From a virus: a stretch of 45,401 bases of DNA. How positions within the stretch are numbered: the stretch's first letter is position 1; every line of letters starts with the position of its first letter. The notes beneath the pieces were generated by a model. That model was not told the DNA's origin, did not search any database, and was given only the letters and a program-made list of their open reading frames with translations. The stretch is taken from positions 1 to 45,401 of the IMG/VR virus record IMGVR_UViG_3300046517_002587, one strand, 5' to 3'. Positions 44,624 through 45,401 of the stretch are shown in pieces. Position numbers and translations under genes: made by a program.

Positions 44624-44887
44624 CTAAATTTGCTCCATGACCGCCAGGTCCTTGTCGCGGGCCTCGGCGAGGTAGGACGCCCGCGCGACGACGATGGAGT
44701 GCGGGTGGGTCCCGTACCAGCGTTTGTCGACCGTGAGTTCGCCCAGCGTTTGGCCGTTGTGCGAGATGATGATGTCCCGGATCTTGACCCACCCCGGGTA
44801 GGTGGGAGCGTCGATGTAGGCCAAGATCTTACGCCGCGGTTCGGGCGGCATGAGCTTGAAGAGCTTGCGGTCAGAACGAGACTTCAT
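44624..44887 (-). CDS. Hypothetical protein, 87 aa
   Basis: Basic start (MKSRSDRKLFKLMPPEPRRK) and a beta-rich middle (GWVKIRDIIISHNGQTLGEL). It begins inside the 3' end of the upstream gene (17-nt overlap). Function unknown. Confidence 0.55.
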   Translation of the reverse strand: MKSRSDRKLFKLMPPEPRRKILAYIDAPTYPGWVKIRDIIISHNGQTLGELTVDKRWYGTHPHSIVVARASYLAEARDKDLAVMEQI

Positions 44888-45116
44888 AGCCGCTCCTGAT
44901 TTCGCTGTTGTCCTCGATGGTGATCACGTGTTGGGAGTCCTCCAACATGATGCGGAGACGCGCCCGGTCGTCGCGCTCGAACGCGCGCACCATGTCCGCC
45001 ACCGGCACCTCTCGGGTGTGGCGTGTGCCGCCGCAGACCTGGAGAAAGTAGGTCGCCTTCTTGGCGGCCGTGAGCTTGATGCGCGCAGCCTTGCGAGTGA
45101 GGGTGATGCGCCTCAC
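44871..45116 (-). CDS. Hypothetical protein, 81 aa
   Basis: GTG 45116 overlaps the preceding TGA by 4 nt, favouring it over longer forms. The product is basic and beta-rich (RRITLTRKAARIKLTAAKKA) with CGGTRHTRE and an acidic end. No motif recognised. Confidence 0.5.
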   Translation of the reverse strand: MRRITLTRKAARIKLTAAKKATYFLQVCGGTRHTREVPVADMVRAFERDDRARLRIMLEDSQHVITIEDNSEIRSGYEVSF

Positions 45117-45307
45117 TTGCGTCTCGATCTCAGGATGGAGATGTAGATCGTGTTGCCCCACATCACCACGGCCGTCCCTCCGAATGACACGATGGTCGAC
45201 GCTCGATTTTGTCCGAGGACGAACAGGACTGTGGCCAGCACCAGCACCAGCAGCAACGGCACCACGATGGTCCAGCAGTCTCTTACGAAACGAAGGAGGA
45301 ACTTCAT
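45113..45307 (-). CDS. Two-helix small membrane protein, 64 aa
   Basis: Two hydrophobic stretches (about 12-31, TIVVPLLLVLVLATVLFVLG, and about 36-56, ASTIVSFGGTAVVMWGNTI) end in RSRRK. Holin-like topology, but far from the lysis candidates. Start overlaps the neighbour's stop by 4 nt. Confidence 0.5.
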   Translation of the reverse strand: MKFLLRFVRDCWTIVVPLLLVLVLATVLFVLGQNRASTIVSFGGTAVVMWGNTIYISILRSRRK

Positions 45308-45401
45308 CCGATCCCCAAATACCGGCGGATGGTCGCGAACACAGAGCTGAAGCCCCCGATGACGCCCAGCTCCTGCTCGAACTTGGTTTGCTCCTTGCGG
45401 T
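45304..45401 (-). CDS. Partial CDS, C-terminal 31 residues
   Basis: An open frame runs off the window end and stops at 45304, overlapping the next start. The visible part reads RKEQTKFEQELGVIGGFSSV then FATIRRYLGIG. Too short to assign. Confidence 0.5.
   Translation of the reverse strand, partial: RKEQTKFEQELGVIGGFSSVFATIRRYLGIG

Overview
This window is part of a large, GC-rich genome of a contractile-tailed phage (myovirus-type Caudoviricetes). The plus strand carries a virion block that includes a tail sheath (17939-20455), tail tube (20482-20991), a tail-assembly chaperone candidate (34078-34497), tape measure (35414-38152), a baseplate hub candidate (38156-40240) and a baseplate spike (40240-41142). 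Genes are tightly packed, often with 1-20 nt stop/start overlaps. No capsid, portal, terminase, polymerase or integrase gene is visible, so the window is one segment of a larger genome. Lipobox proteins, a TadG-like protein and an LAA-ending tmRNA tag suggest a high-GC, probably diderm, bacterial host. The host cannot be named from sequence alone.

Layout. 1-8.8 kb: connector-like and virion-associated genes, including a 1131-residue protein joining Nudix, ParB-like, repeat and kinase-like domains. 8.5-11.4 kb (minus strand): lytic transglycosylase, ATP-dependent DNA ligase, lipoprotein and dNMP kinase. 11.5-21 kb: zinc-ribbon protein, a palm-domain (mCpol/GGDEF-like) protein, neck/tail-completion candidates, a long disordered protein, sheath, tube and a strong terminator. 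21.1-24.9 kb: small membrane and metal-binding proteins, two small zincins and an XhlA/holin-like pair. 25.1-26.6 kb: 14 tRNA genes. 26.7-33.5 kb: exported ClpP-like protease, ParB-like protein, cupin-membrane fusion, an RtcB RNA ligase behind a structured leader, and small genes. 33.55-34.02 kb: a tmRNA followed directly by what looks like a circularly permuted tRNA. 34.1-41.8 kb: tail chaperone, tape measure and baseplate genes. 41.8-45.4 kb (minus strand): RNase HI, small proteins and a TadG-like protein.

Expression signals. An AATCTT motif lies just upstream of about 15 plus-strand transcription units, mostly virion genes, and is a strong candidate late promoter. A second class resembles sigma70 promoters (TTGNNN, 17-nt spacer, TANNNT) and drives the accessory genes. 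In both classes the start codon often lies only 6-10 nt after the motif with no Shine-Dalgarno sequence, which predicts leaderless mRNAs.

The least conventional parts are the RNA island (tRNAs, RtcB with a three-way-junction leader, tmRNA with a 24-residue tag, permuted tRNA), the palm-domain nucleotide polymerase-like protein inside the virion block, and the Nudix/ParB/kinase fusion. All functional statements are inferences from motifs read by eye; no database search was run.
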